Positions 16,561 to 25,026 of a stretch of 64,000 nucleotides of DNA are shown piece by piece. The number at the start of each line of letters is the position of its first letter. Position 1 is the first letter of the stretch. The notes beneath the pieces are model-generated. The model was given only the letters and a program-made list of their open reading frames with translations, searched no databases and had not been told where the DNA came from. This stretch comes from JADFRG01 sp036986135 (GTDB lineage Bacteria > Chloroflexota > Anaerolineae > Anaerolineales > E44-bin32), in the NCBI GenBank assembly GCA_036986135.1, contig BTQZ01000001.1:62001-126000 (forward strand). The letters run 5' to 3'. The position numbers and the translations under genes are program-made.

Positions 16561-18363
16561 CTAGGGTTCCGGAAGCAATCTGTAAACTCGAATTGCGTCG
16601 AGCTCGATCACATAGTCTAGATCGATCGAGCGATCCAGCTCCTGCTCTAATCGCCCGCTGGGATCCTCCGCCTCCAGATTGAGAAGCAGGTAACGAACTT
16701 CCCACTCTCGCAACCTTTCGAGACAGCTCGCGCCTGGACACTCCTGTAGTTCTGGGAACCTCTCCCGGTACCAGATCGGGAAATAGGTGCCATAGGCAAA
16801 AGCGGTGCGCTTCTTGTGATAGCGCGTGTACAACATCTGTGGCGCGCTCAGTGCGCTTGAGACCGGAAGCTCCATGATCGTAAACTGGCCAGGCTGCTTG
16901 GCCAGCCAGGTGTCAACGGTTCTGGCTTCAATCATCTGCAAAGGGATGCGCCCTGGCCAAAGTTCAAAGATTGCAAGCGCCATCACGATGAGGCCGCCGA
17001 ACCATATGCGCCGAGAAGAACCTGTCGACTTTGGTGTCACCTCCCGCCTCAGCCAAGCAGCGTAACCGATCCCTGCGAGAACGGTGATGGCCAAGGAGAA
17101 AAAGACCGCGAACCGATTCCAGGCTCGGAGCCCCATTAGCGGCGGGACGAACCACCTTAGAAACAGCGCCGGGAGTGGGATCGTTATGCCGTTTTCCTCG
17201 AGTTCCTGATAGGTCTCCCCTGCCGGCGACAATCTGCCAATAGAGTTCATTACCTGATGGAATCTCTCGACCACAATCTCCGGGGCGGGCAATGTGATCG
17301 GGTGGCGACCAAAGTGCAGCCGAGGGCCGAAGCTTAGCACCGCGGCCGCCACAGCGAGGGCGATGAAAGCCAGGGTAACTCTCCTTTTGTCGTGACGGAT
17401 GCCGTAGGTCGCGAACAGGATTGTGATGAATCCAAGCCCCAGCACGAATTCGAGAGCAATCTGATCGAACTCTTCGGGGACCGATAGCAGGTTTTGGCGC
17501 ACCCAAGTTCCCCAGAGCGGGTGAAGAGCCGGAGGCACTAGATAGTCGGTGGGGCTCGCGGACCAAAAATCAACTTCGGCCAGAGAGATTTCTAGCGAAA
17601 TCTTTTGACTCAATTGCCAATAGGGAATCCCTGCTGGGATGAGAATCAAGCCGATCAGTAGCGCCAATAGACCGAGCTGAAGCCACTGATCACGTCCCTT
17701 GGGTGCTGCGCGCAGCCTCACCAGCAAATAGATGGGGCCGAGAAGCAGGATGCCAAGCGCGTAATAGAAAGTGGCCCAGGCGGCTAGCAGGAAGCCCAGC
17801 GCCGCAAGCAGGATCCATGGCAGTCGGCGAGTCCTGGCCCACCTCTCCATGCCGAGAAAGAAGATGGGAATCCCTTCGATTGAGAGCTGAGGGAGAATTC
17901 CACCATAGCGGACGATATGATAGGGAACCAGCATGAACAATGTTCCGGCGAGAAGTGCGGCCCAGGGTTGATCGGTCAAGTCCTTCACCAAGAGAAAAGT
18001 CGCCCAACCAGAAAGCACGAAGGACAGCAGCGCGAAGATGTTGTAGGTAACTACCTCCCCAAAAACCGCCGTCAGGGGCATGCCAAGGACCGTATGCAGG
18101 GGAGTAAGCTCGGCGTGAGCCAGTGAGAAGCCCATAGGGTAGAAGATGTCCGGGGCCACTAATGGGGTCTGGCGCAGATCCAGAATCGCGCGCTTGAACC
18201 ACCACATCTTCCACAAGTACTCATAGTTGTCAGCCCTAAAAAAGCCTGGAACTCTGTCATACATATGCAGTGCCAAAGGCCAGGTCACTGCAAGAGTTAG
18301 CAGAGTGTAGAACCCGAGCGCCATCAGGTTTGTTTTCTTGGATAATCGATCGTTGAGAGGCAT
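16561..18363 (-). CDS. Polytopic membrane protein, GT-C/YfhO-like
   Basis: The protein of about 600 residues has roughly a dozen hydrophobic helices and a C-terminal extracytoplasmic domain of ~130 residues. An early loop FFRADNYEYLWKMWW holds acidic residues where GT-C glycosyltransferases keep their catalytic Asp. Lipid-phosphate-sugar dependent glycosyl transfer is therefore plausible but unproven. The start at 18363 places the first helix just inside; in-frame alternatives at 18411 and 18459 (GTG) exist and none has a good ribosome-binding site. It is convergent with the preceding gene and divergent from the next. Confidence 0.65.
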   Translation of the reverse strand: MPLNDRLSKKTNLMALGFYTLLTLAVTWPLALHMYDRVPGFFRADNYEYLWKMWWFKRAILDLRQTPLVAPDIFYPMGFSLAHAELTPLHTVLGMPLTAVFGEVVTYNIFALLSFVLSGWATFLLVKDLTDQPWAALLAGTLFMLVPYHIVRYGGILPQLSIEGIPIFFLGMERWARTRRLPWILLAALGFLLAAWATFYYALGILLLGPIYLLVRLRAAPKGRDQWLQLGLLALLIGLILIPAGIPYWQLSQKISLEISLAEVDFWSASPTDYLVPPALHPLWGTWVRQNLLSVPEEFDQIALEFVLGLGFITILFATYGIRHDKRRVTLAFIALAVAAAVLSFGPRLHFGRHPITLPAPEIVVERFHQVMNSIGRLSPAGETYQELEENGITIPLPALFLRWFVPPLMGLRAWNRFAVFFSLAITVLAGIGYAAWLRREVTPKSTGSSRRIWFGGLIVMALAIFELWPGRIPLQMIEARTVDTWLAKQPGQFTIMELPVSSALSAPQMLYTRYHKKRTAFAYGTYFPIWYRERFPELQECPGASCLERLREWEVRYLLLNLEAEDPSGRLEQELDRSIDLDYVIELDAIRVYRLLPEP

Positions 18364-18481
18364 GGGTTCTTGAAGAAATGAAGGCAGCAACTTAGTGTAG
18401 ATAGGAGGCATGAGTTTACATTGATCTGGTCGTCTTGGCCTAGACTCTCCACACCGCACAGCCGTGGAAAGCGATTAGGGC

Positions 18482-19252
18482 GTGAATATGGATAAGGGAA
18501 CGCTCCTGCTCGGAACGCAAGGTTTTTCCTTTGACGATTGGGTGGGTCCCTTCTACCCGGAAGGCACGCCCAAGAAGCGCTTCCTGGAGGAGTATTCGAA
18601 GCATTTTCCTTCGGTGGAGATCGACGCCACCTTCTATGCGATTCCGAGAACCACCGTGGTGGAAGGCTGGCGGGAGCGTACGCCCAAAGGGTTTCGATTC
18701 GCAGCCAAGTTTCCCAAACTCATCACGCATGAGAAACAACTGCATGGCGCGGAAGGCGACGCGGAGGCGTTTGTGGGAACCATGCAGGCGCTCGGCGACA
18801 AGCTGGGTCTGCTGACGCTCCAGTTTGCCTACGATTTCGCGCCCGACAACTTCGATCGCTTGGATTCCTTCCTGGGAGCCCTCCCCGCAGGCCCGCGCTA
18901 CGCGGTTGAGATCCGCAATCGAAAATGGCTGAAACGCAATTTGGGCGAGATGCTTTCACAACACAACGTGGCGCTAGTGCTGCAGGACCTGCACTATATG
19001 CCGCGGCTGGATTGGATCACCGCTGACTTTTCCGTTGTGCGCTGGCTTGGCCGCCGCAAAGACATCAGAGCGTACGATCGTATTCAGATCGATCGATCCG
19101 AAGTGCTGGGTCGCTGGGCGGAGCGGGTTTCACGCTTCCTGGACGAGGGGGTCGATGTGTATGGCTACTTCAACAATCACTTTGCCGGTCACAGCCCCGC
19201 TAGCGTGCGCCAATTTGCGGACCTACTAGGCTACGAGCTCCGCCCGAGCTGA
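18482..19252 (+). CDS. DUF72 family protein
   Basis: The 256-residue protein has the DUF72 (YecE-like) barrel signatures: LLGTQGFSFDDWVGPFYP at the N-terminus, VEIDATFYAIP, the FAAKFPKLITH segment and VYGYFNNHFAGHSP near the end. The family's activity is not established. The start is GTG 18482 or ATG 18488. It stands alone and diverges from the upstream membrane protein. Confidence 0.85.
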   Translation: MNMDKGTLLLGTQGFSFDDWVGPFYPEGTPKKRFLEEYSKHFPSVEIDATFYAIPRTTVVEGWRERTPKGFRFAAKFPKLITHEKQLHGAEGDAEAFVGTMQALGDKLGLLTLQFAYDFAPDNFDRLDSFLGALPAGPRYAVEIRNRKWLKRNLGEMLSQHNVALVLQDLHYMPRLDWITADFSVVRWLGRRKDIRAYDRIQIDRSEVLGRWAERVSRFLDEGVDVYGYFNNHFAGHSPASVRQFADLLGYELRPS

Positions 19253-19295
19253 TTTACAATGAAGGATATCCGCTCGAACTTTAGGAGGAGAAGTC

Positions 19296-19583
19296 ATGCC
19301 GACCTACATCATGCTGAGCAACCTGACGGATGCCGGTGCCAAGACGGTTTCTAAGAAGCCCAAGCGCATCCAGGAGGTCAACACGGAATTGGAGAAAGCC
19401 GGCGTGAAAGTCATCGCGCAGTACGCTACGCTTGGACCCTACGATTTCGTGAATGTCGTGGAGGCAGACAGCAACGCCGCGATCGCTAAAGCCTCAGTGA
19501 AGCTCGCTTCACGAGGATCGATCAGGATCACCACGCTGGCGGCAGTCGACATCGAGGAGTTCATCAACTCGCTGGTCGAATAG
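19296..19583 (+). CDS. GYD-domain protein
   Basis: This small protein of 95 residues has the GYD domain fold: TYIMLSNLTDAGAKTV, GPYDFVNVVEA and ITTLAAVDIEEF. The domain is a dimeric alpha/beta-barrel type of unknown biochemical function. AGGAGGAG lies just before the ATG, giving an unusually strong ribosome-binding site, and TACAAT at 19255-19260 may be its -10 box. Confidence 0.85.
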   Translation: MPTYIMLSNLTDAGAKTVSKKPKRIQEVNTELEKAGVKVIAQYATLGPYDFVNVVEADSNAAIAKASVKLASRGSIRITTLAAVDIEEFINSLVE

Positions 19584-19636
19584 GCACAAGCCGCCTATTC
19601 CTTTTCGGGTCCTAGCGCGCAGGCCGAGCAAACGTT

Positions 19637-19665
19637 AATGCGGAGCGTTCCGAAAGCTCCGCATT
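19637..19665 (+). terminator. Hairpin between GYD gene and adenosine-specific kinase gene
   Basis: AATGCGGAGC pairs perfectly with GCTCCGCATT over a nine-base loop. No T-tract follows, and it ends 18 bases before the next ATG. It may be a weak terminator, an mRNA stabiliser for the GYD gene, or a translational control element. Confidence 0.4.
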
Positions 19666-19683
19666 CTCCATAGAGGAAGTGCG

Positions 19684-20169
19684 ATGGAGCTACAAACGGT
19701 CAAGATCGACAAGCCAGACGAGGTCAACTTGATCCTGGGGCAATCCCACTTCATTAAGACCGTCGAGGATATCCAGGAGGCCCTGGTTACCGCAGTGCCT
19801 GGTATCGAGTACGGGCTGGCCTTTTGTGAAGCCTCGGGACCCGCACTGGTCCGCGCCGCAGGAACCTCTGATGAGCTCACGGAACTGGCGAAGGCCAATG
19901 CGCTGGCGCTCTCGGCGGGACATGTGTTTATCATCTTTCTGGGAAACGCCTTTCCAATCAACGTGCTCAACGCGATAAAGAATGTACCCGAGGTCTGCCG
20001 GATCTACTGTGCCACGGCCAATCCGGTGGAGGTAGTAGTGGTGGAGACAGAGCAAGGTCGGGGCGTGCTGGGAGTGGTAGACGGAGACAAGACGAAAGGG
20101 ATCGAAACCGAACTGGATGCTAAGCACCGTCGCGCATTTCTGCGGCAGATCGGCTACAAGGTGGGGTAG
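19684..20169 (+). CDS. Adenosine-specific kinase family protein (DUF355)
   Basis: The 161-residue protein belongs to the PAE2307-like family named adenosine-specific kinase. Recognisable segments are LGQSHFIKTVEDI, FCEASGPALVR, GHVFIIFLGNAFPINVLNA, ATANPVEVVV and GVLGVVDG. It probably acts as a small soluble trimer, but the in vivo role is poorly known. Its stop overlaps the bactofilin GTG start by one base. Confidence 0.85.
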   Translation: MELQTVKIDKPDEVNLILGQSHFIKTVEDIQEALVTAVPGIEYGLAFCEASGPALVRAAGTSDELTELAKANALALSAGHVFIIFLGNAFPINVLNAIKNVPEVCRIYCATANPVEVVVVETEQGRGVLGVVDGDKTKGIETELDAKHRRAFLRQIGYKVG

Positions 20170-20603
20170 TGGTATTCAGACGTCCCGGGGATCGAGCCAC
20201 AGAGATACGCGAAGTCACGGAGCAGGTCGATTCGATCCTTGGCTCCGGCGTGGCTTGGCAAGGTACGCTGACCGGCACGGGGGGTATACGCATCGATGGC
20301 GCGTTCGACGGTGAGATTGCTCTCCGAGGTCTGGTGGTCATCGGAGAGCAGGGACGCGTCACCTGCAAGCATATTCGAGCCGCCACCGTCATTGTCGCCG
20401 GCTCCGTGAAAGGCGATATCACGGCCGGAAAAGTCGAGATAGCGAGGACGGGCCGAGTCTGGGGGGATGTCGTAACCACCAGCTTCTCGACCGAGGAGGG
20501 CGCTTTCCTGCGCGGCAAGATCACGATGGAGGAGCAGGTTGACTTGGGCCTGGGGCCTTCGGCCGAGGCAGAGGGTGAAGAAGAGCAAGCGGAAGAGAAC
20601 TAG
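20169..20603 (+). CDS. Bactofilin
   Basis: Bactofilins are polymer-forming cytoskeletal proteins with a right-handed beta-helix core. Residues ~20-125 show the repeated short hydrophobic turns typical of the DUF583 core (GTGGIRIDGAFDGEIA, VVIGEQGRV, VIVAGSVKGDI, IARTGRVWGDV). A charged Glu-rich tail follows. They organise cell-wall enzymes or DNA-segregation proteins at the membrane. It is translationally linked to the upstream gene by a shared base. Confidence 0.9.
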   Translation: MVFRRPGDRATEIREVTEQVDSILGSGVAWQGTLTGTGGIRIDGAFDGEIALRGLVVIGEQGRVTCKHIRAATVIVAGSVKGDITAGKVEIARTGRVWGDVVTTSFSTEEGAFLRGKITMEEQVDLGLGPSAEAEGEEEQAEEN

Positions 20604-20675
20604 GTCGAAATCCGAAAGGGGCTGGGCTTTGCCCCGGTCCTCTCTATTCTGAGCCAGTAGATTCGCAGTATGGGG

Positions 20676-21434
20676 CTAGGGGGACTGTTCAAACTGAAGC
20701 AGCCATGAGCCCAGGTACGGTTCATCTCCCTGGCCTTCACACTCATGAGCCGCAAGATTGGTGACCGGCTGCAGAGAGTCGGCCAGCTGCAAGGTGTAGG
20801 TAACACCCTCCGTCATCGCGAAATCCCCGTACCCTAGACCCAACTCAGGCTTCAGACCGGTGAAAAAGTGATCCTGGCCCGTGTCCCACACGACGATCAC
20901 CTCCTGGCCTGGCACCGATCCTTGAGCCGCGTTGAGCACCACAACTTGTATCAGTGGCTGTGATAGCAGCGGATCGCAGATCCGCTCTCGAGAGGTCAGC
21001 AGAAAAGCCGCTCCGGGTGTTGCGGTAGGTCTACGGGTCGGACTCGGACGTGGGGTTTTGGAAGGAGTCGGGGAAACCGATACCGTCGGCACGGGAGTAC
21101 GGATTGGGCCCTGGCTGAGGGCGCTCGCAAGTTGCGAGAGTGCGCTAGCTTCTGTGTCGGCAAGACCCGCCGCAAGGCGCTGCTGAGCGAGGGCAGCCAA
21201 TTCTGTCGCTGTATCGAGATCGGGGAATAAGGCCAACCGGGTCCGGGCACGCACCAGATCGCCGCCACTGACATATGCCGAAGCGATCAACCCCAGATAG
21301 TCGGCCCGGAAGTCGGCACGCAAGGAGTCGGGCGCGGTTTCAACGTACTCAACCGGGCTTACCAGCCAGGCAAAGTACAGTCCCCCTGCCAGCCCAATGC
21401 CGAATCCCAGTATGAGGAACAGCCAGCGGCTCAC
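20676..21434 (-). CDS. Membrane-anchored protein with Thr/Pro linker, paralogue of its neighbour
   Basis: An N-terminal membrane helix (residues ~4-26) is followed by a ~90-residue helical domain that begins VSPVEYVETAPDSLRADFRA. A low-complexity Thr/Pro/Ser linker (residues ~113-145) comes next, then a ~100-residue C-terminal domain rich in beta strands. The first 80 residues are clearly related to the neighbouring protein. Function unknown. Its start overlaps the upstream stop (ATGA), so the two are made together. Confidence 0.7.
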   Translation of the reverse strand: MSRWLFLILGFGIGLAGGLYFAWLVSPVEYVETAPDSLRADFRADYLGLIASAYVSGGDLVRARTRLALFPDLDTATELAALAQQRLAAGLADTEASALSQLASALSQGPIRTPVPTVSVSPTPSKTPRPSPTRRPTATPGAAFLLTSRERICDPLLSQPLIQVVVLNAAQGSVPGQEVIVVWDTGQDHFFTGLKPELGLGYGDFAMTEGVTYTLQLADSLQPVTNLAAHECEGQGDEPYLGSWLLQFEQSP

Positions 21435-21790
21435 GGAGGTCCGATGCCTCCCGGTTGCGGCAGCGTACGGAGGACGATGGCCAACGCATTGAGCCGCTCC
21501 AGATCTGCACCACTGAAGGAATGTTCCAGCGCGTAGTCGATAGCTTGCGTGACGTATTCGTCAGGCGCCTGAGGTCCGAGGGCCGCCAACCGGACCTGTG
21601 CCAGGGTCAGGTCTTGATCCGAGGCGAAGGATTCGGCAACCATGAGCACGTAGTCCGTGCGGAAATCTACGCGCAGCGAATCGGGGCTGGTGTCGATATA
21701 TTCGACGGGGCGCACGAGCCAGCCATATGCGACGGCGATCAAGGCGCCGAATACGAGGCCAAAGATCAGTGGGGCTAATTTGTTTTGCAT
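21431..21790 (-). CDS. Membrane-anchored protein, short paralogue
   Basis: About 119 residues: one transmembrane helix (residues ~5-27), then VRPVEYIDTSPDSLRVDFRT and a helical region matching the downstream protein. It lacks the linker and beta-rich domain of that protein. I choose ATG 21790 because it begins just ahead of the membrane helix; 21820 is also in frame. Such paired small membrane proteins occur in Chloroflexota, but I know of no assigned function. Confidence 0.65.
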   Translation of the reverse strand: MQNKLAPLIFGLVFGALIAVAYGWLVRPVEYIDTSPDSLRVDFRTDYVLMVAESFASDQDLTLAQVRLAALGPQAPDEYVTQAIDYALEHSFSGADLERLNALAIVLRTLPQPGGIGPP

Positions 21791-21869
21791 GCGCTCAAAG
21801 ACGTACGACCCCGGCCCCATGAAAGAGTGATTGAATGGGGTCAGGGTCGCCTATGCTAGAATCGCCCGA

Positions 21870-21951
21870 TGCCGAAGGTGGGAATCGAACCCACACTCCC
21901 GAAGGAACGCGATTTTGAGTCGCGCGCGTCTGCCAATTCCGCCACTTCGGC
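21870..21951 (-). tRNA. tRNA-Leu(CAA)
   Basis: The minus strand folds into a class II tRNA: acceptor GCCGAAG/CTTCGGC, a D-arm, anticodon stem CGCGA/TCGCG around CTCAAAA (anticodon CAA, reading UUG), a long variable arm, and a T-arm with GTTCGAATCCC. The discriminator is A. CCA is not encoded. Confidence 0.95.
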
Positions 21952-22089
21952 CTTTGGGCAGTATATTCAAAGGCCCACGACCGGTCAATGTTCCCCGCTG
22001 CTCGAGATGGCAAGCGTGGACTAGTTTGGCCTCCCAAGGTGGCCCGCAGGATAGCAAGGGAATTCAAAGTAGGGTGGTTGCTTAGGGCG

Positions 22090-23130
22090 ATGCGTTTGGG
22101 GATCATTGGGCTACCGGGCGCTGGCAAAACATCTATTTTTAACGCTCTCACAGGCACTGACCTCCCCTTAGGTGGTCACGCCGCCCACGTCGAAGTTCAT
22201 ACCGGCGTGGCGGACATACCTGACCCACGGCTGGAGAGCTTAAACGCACTTTATCAGCCACGCAAGACCACCCATGCTCAAATTACTTTCGGCGACGTGG
22301 CAGGATTGGGCCAGGATGGGAGCCTATCGGGAGAACTGGTCAATCAACTGGCGCAGTGGGACGGGTACCTTGCTATCCTGCGCGCCTTTGAAGATCCGTT
22401 AACGGCAGCGCCTCCGACTCCAGTGCAGGACCTTCAGGCGATGGAGGCGGAGTTCTTGCTTAACGACTTGGTGCGTGTCGAGGCGCACCTCGAGCGTCTG
22501 GCGGAAGACCGGCAGAAGGGTGCGCGCGAGCTTACGGAACTGGATCAAGAAGCCGACCTCTTTCAACGGCTTGACCAGACTCTCCAGGCAGATCGACCCC
22601 TGCGAGACCAGAATCTCCGAGACGCGGACCGCGAGCTTGTGCAAGGATTTGGTTTGATAACAACCAAGCCGCTGCTGGTCGTGCAGAATCTTGAGGAGGG
22701 GAAGGACGCACAGCCGCTCGCTACCGATCAGCCCTCCTTCGCACTATACGGAAAACTAGAGGCGGAACTTAGCCAGCTGCAGGCCGAGGAAGCGGTAGGG
22801 TTCCGAAAGGAATTTGGGATCGCGCAGGCTGGAAACGAGGGCCTCATGGCAGCCTGCCTTGACCTATTGGGGGTAATCCGGTTCTATACGGTGAGCGAGT
22901 CGGAAGTCAAGGCCTGGCTGCTCCCGGAGGGCGGCACGGCCCTGCAGGCCGCTGGAGCGATCCATAGCGATATGGCCAGAGGATTTATCCGAGCCGAAGT
23001 GATCCGGTGGGATGATTTAGTCGATTTTGGAGGTCTATCCGAAGCGCGCGCAGCTGGAAAGCTGCGCGTGGAAGGAAAGGCGTATACGCCGAAAGACGGA
23101 GAGGTAATTCACATCCGATTCAATGTGTGA
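22090..23130 (+). CDS. ychF: YchF-type translation-associated ATPase
   Basis: This Obg-related P-loop protein has G1 GLPGAGKTSIFNALTG and G3 in FGDVAGLGQDG. In place of the GTPase NKxD it has NLEE, the change that makes YchF prefer ATP. A helical insertion (residues ~130-200) and a C-terminal TGS domain (from ~LLPEGGTALQAAGAI) complete the family layout. YchF binds ribosomes and affects stress responses. I start at ATG 22090 because the P-loop then follows immediately, as in the family. Length is 346 residues. Confidence 0.92.
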   Translation: MRLGIIGLPGAGKTSIFNALTGTDLPLGGHAAHVEVHTGVADIPDPRLESLNALYQPRKTTHAQITFGDVAGLGQDGSLSGELVNQLAQWDGYLAILRAFEDPLTAAPPTPVQDLQAMEAEFLLNDLVRVEAHLERLAEDRQKGARELTELDQEADLFQRLDQTLQADRPLRDQNLRDADRELVQGFGLITTKPLLVVQNLEEGKDAQPLATDQPSFALYGKLEAELSQLQAEEAVGFRKEFGIAQAGNEGLMAACLDLLGVIRFYTVSESEVKAWLLPEGGTALQAAGAIHSDMARGFIRAEVIRWDDLVDFGGLSEARAAGKLRVEGKAYTPKDGEVIHIRFNV

Positions 23131-23188
23131 TCGATAGCGAGCGCGCCGGAGCGGACGGAAATAAATAGATCGAACGAGGAGAGCATTA

Positions 23189-24970
23189 ATGTCAAGCGAA
23201 GAGTATGCACAAGAACGTTGGAGCCTGGACGAGCTGTTTCCAGCACTCGATTCAAAGGAAATCGAAGAGGCGATCAATGCCCTTGAGGCGCAGGTCGCAA
23301 GCTTCGAAGAACATCGCGATCGTCTCTCGGCCGGCATGAGTGCAGAGACTTTCGTGGAGGCCTTGGATCAGTATGATCGGATGGTGAGATCAATTTCCCG
23401 CATCGGGGCTTACGGTCAGATGAAATTTACCGAAGACACGCAGGACCAGGTCGCGCAAGCCTTCCAGGCGCGCGCTCACCAATTAGGGGCGGAGATGGAC
23501 AACCGCACCATGTTTTTCAAACTGTGGTGGAAAGCTTTGGCGGACGACGAAGCCGAGCCACTGATGGCAGCCGCTGGCGACTACCGGTACTGGTTGGAAG
23601 CCTTGCGGCTCGAGAAGCCATATACCCTCAGTGAGCCAGAAGAAAAGGTAATCAATATCAAGGACGTAAATGGTCCGGTAGCATTGATCACCCTGTACGA
23701 TTCCATCACCAATCGCTACACTTTCCCTCTAGAGGTGAACGGAGAGGTCAAGGAACTCACTCGAGGTGAGCTGATGGTGTATGTCAAGAGCCCGGAGGCG
23801 GATGTGCGCGCGGCAGCCTATCAGTCGCTCTTCAAGGTTTATGAAAAGGACGTTCCCATCCTCGGCCAGATCTATCAGTATAGGGCGAGGGATTGGTCCA
23901 GTGAGAACGTTCGACTTCGAGAATATTCTTCCCCGATCGCGGTACGAAACCTCAATAATGACCTCCCCGATGATCTGGTCGACATGATGCTGGAGATCTG
24001 CAAGGAGAACGCGAATCTGTACCAGCGATACTTCCGGCTCAAGGCCAAGTGGATGGGGATGGACAAACTACGTCGATACGACCTCTACGCTCCGGTCGTG
24101 AAGACCGAGAAGACCTATTCATTTTCGGACTCCGCAGAGGTCGTATTAGAGAGTTTTGACAAGTTCGAGCCCAAGGTCGCGAAGCTGGCTCGCAAGCTCT
24201 TTGATGAGCATCACATCGATGGCGAGGTGAGAACCGGCAAGATGACTGGCGGCTACTGCTTGACGGTCGAACCGGAGCTAACCCCCTGGGTCATGCAGAA
24301 CTTCCAGGGGCGCCCGGATGATGTGGCAACGATGGCACACGAACTTGGCCATGCCATCCATTCACTCCTGGCCGCCGACCACTCGGCGCTGACCCAGAGC
24401 TCCTCCCTGCCGCTGGCTGAGACAGCCTCCACCTTTAGTGAAATGCTGCTGATCGACGAGTTGCTGGAGCGGGATCCGGACCCGGAGGTGCAGCGCGACC
24501 TGCTGTTCCGTCAGATGGATGACTCCTTTGCCACGATCCAACGCCAGGCATTCTTCGCCATGTTCGAGAAGACCGCCTTCGAGCTCATCGAGGGCGGGGC
24601 ATCGGTTGACGATCTCACCTCTGCCTACTGGGAGAATCTCGAGGCCCAGTTTGGGGATTCGGTCGAACTGAATGATGAATTCAAGTTTGAGTGGAGCATG
24701 ATCCCCCACTTCCATCACTATCCCTTTTATGTATACGCATATGCATTCGGGCAATTGCTCGTGCTGTCACTGTATAAGCAATATCGAGAAGAAGGGGATT
24801 CGTTTAAGCCTCGCTACCTTGAGATCCTGTCGGCGGGTGGCTCGGATTCGCCGGTTCGGATCCTGGACCGGGCGGGAATCGACGTGACGTCGCCCGATTT
24901 CTGGAACGGAGGCTTCCAGGTCGTGGAGGAAGCCCTGCAGCAGCTGGAAGCGATGTCCGTCGAAAACTGA
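23189..24970 (+). CDS. pepF: Oligoendopeptidase F (M3B metallopeptidase)
   Basis: The 593-residue cytoplasmic zinc peptidase cleaves short peptides. The zinc site is HELGHAIH (HExxH), with the third ligand Glu in the following ETASTFSEMLL segment. The N-terminus WSLDELFPALDSKEIEEA and the FHHYPFYVYAYAFGQLL segment are typical of PepF. Its ribosome-binding site is GAGGAGAG. A second M3 peptidase follows directly. Confidence 0.95.
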   Translation: MSSEEYAQERWSLDELFPALDSKEIEEAINALEAQVASFEEHRDRLSAGMSAETFVEALDQYDRMVRSISRIGAYGQMKFTEDTQDQVAQAFQARAHQLGAEMDNRTMFFKLWWKALADDEAEPLMAAAGDYRYWLEALRLEKPYTLSEPEEKVINIKDVNGPVALITLYDSITNRYTFPLEVNGEVKELTRGELMVYVKSPEADVRAAAYQSLFKVYEKDVPILGQIYQYRARDWSSENVRLREYSSPIAVRNLNNDLPDDLVDMMLEICKENANLYQRYFRLKAKWMGMDKLRRYDLYAPVVKTEKTYSFSDSAEVVLESFDKFEPKVAKLARKLFDEHHIDGEVRTGKMTGGYCLTVEPELTPWVMQNFQGRPDDVATMAHELGHAIHSLLAADHSALTQSSSLPLAETASTFSEMLLIDELLERDPDPEVQRDLLFRQMDDSFATIQRQAFFAMFEKTAFELIEGGASVDDLTSAYWENLEAQFGDSVELNDEFKFEWSMIPHFHHYPFYVYAYAFGQLLVLSLYKQYREEGDSFKPRYLEILSAGGSDSPVRILDRAGIDVTSPDFWNGGFQVVEEALQQLEAMSVEN

Positions 24971-25026
24971 ATCTAATAGATCACGCCCTGAACACAATAC
25001 ATGGGATGGGGGGGGGAACAGGATGC

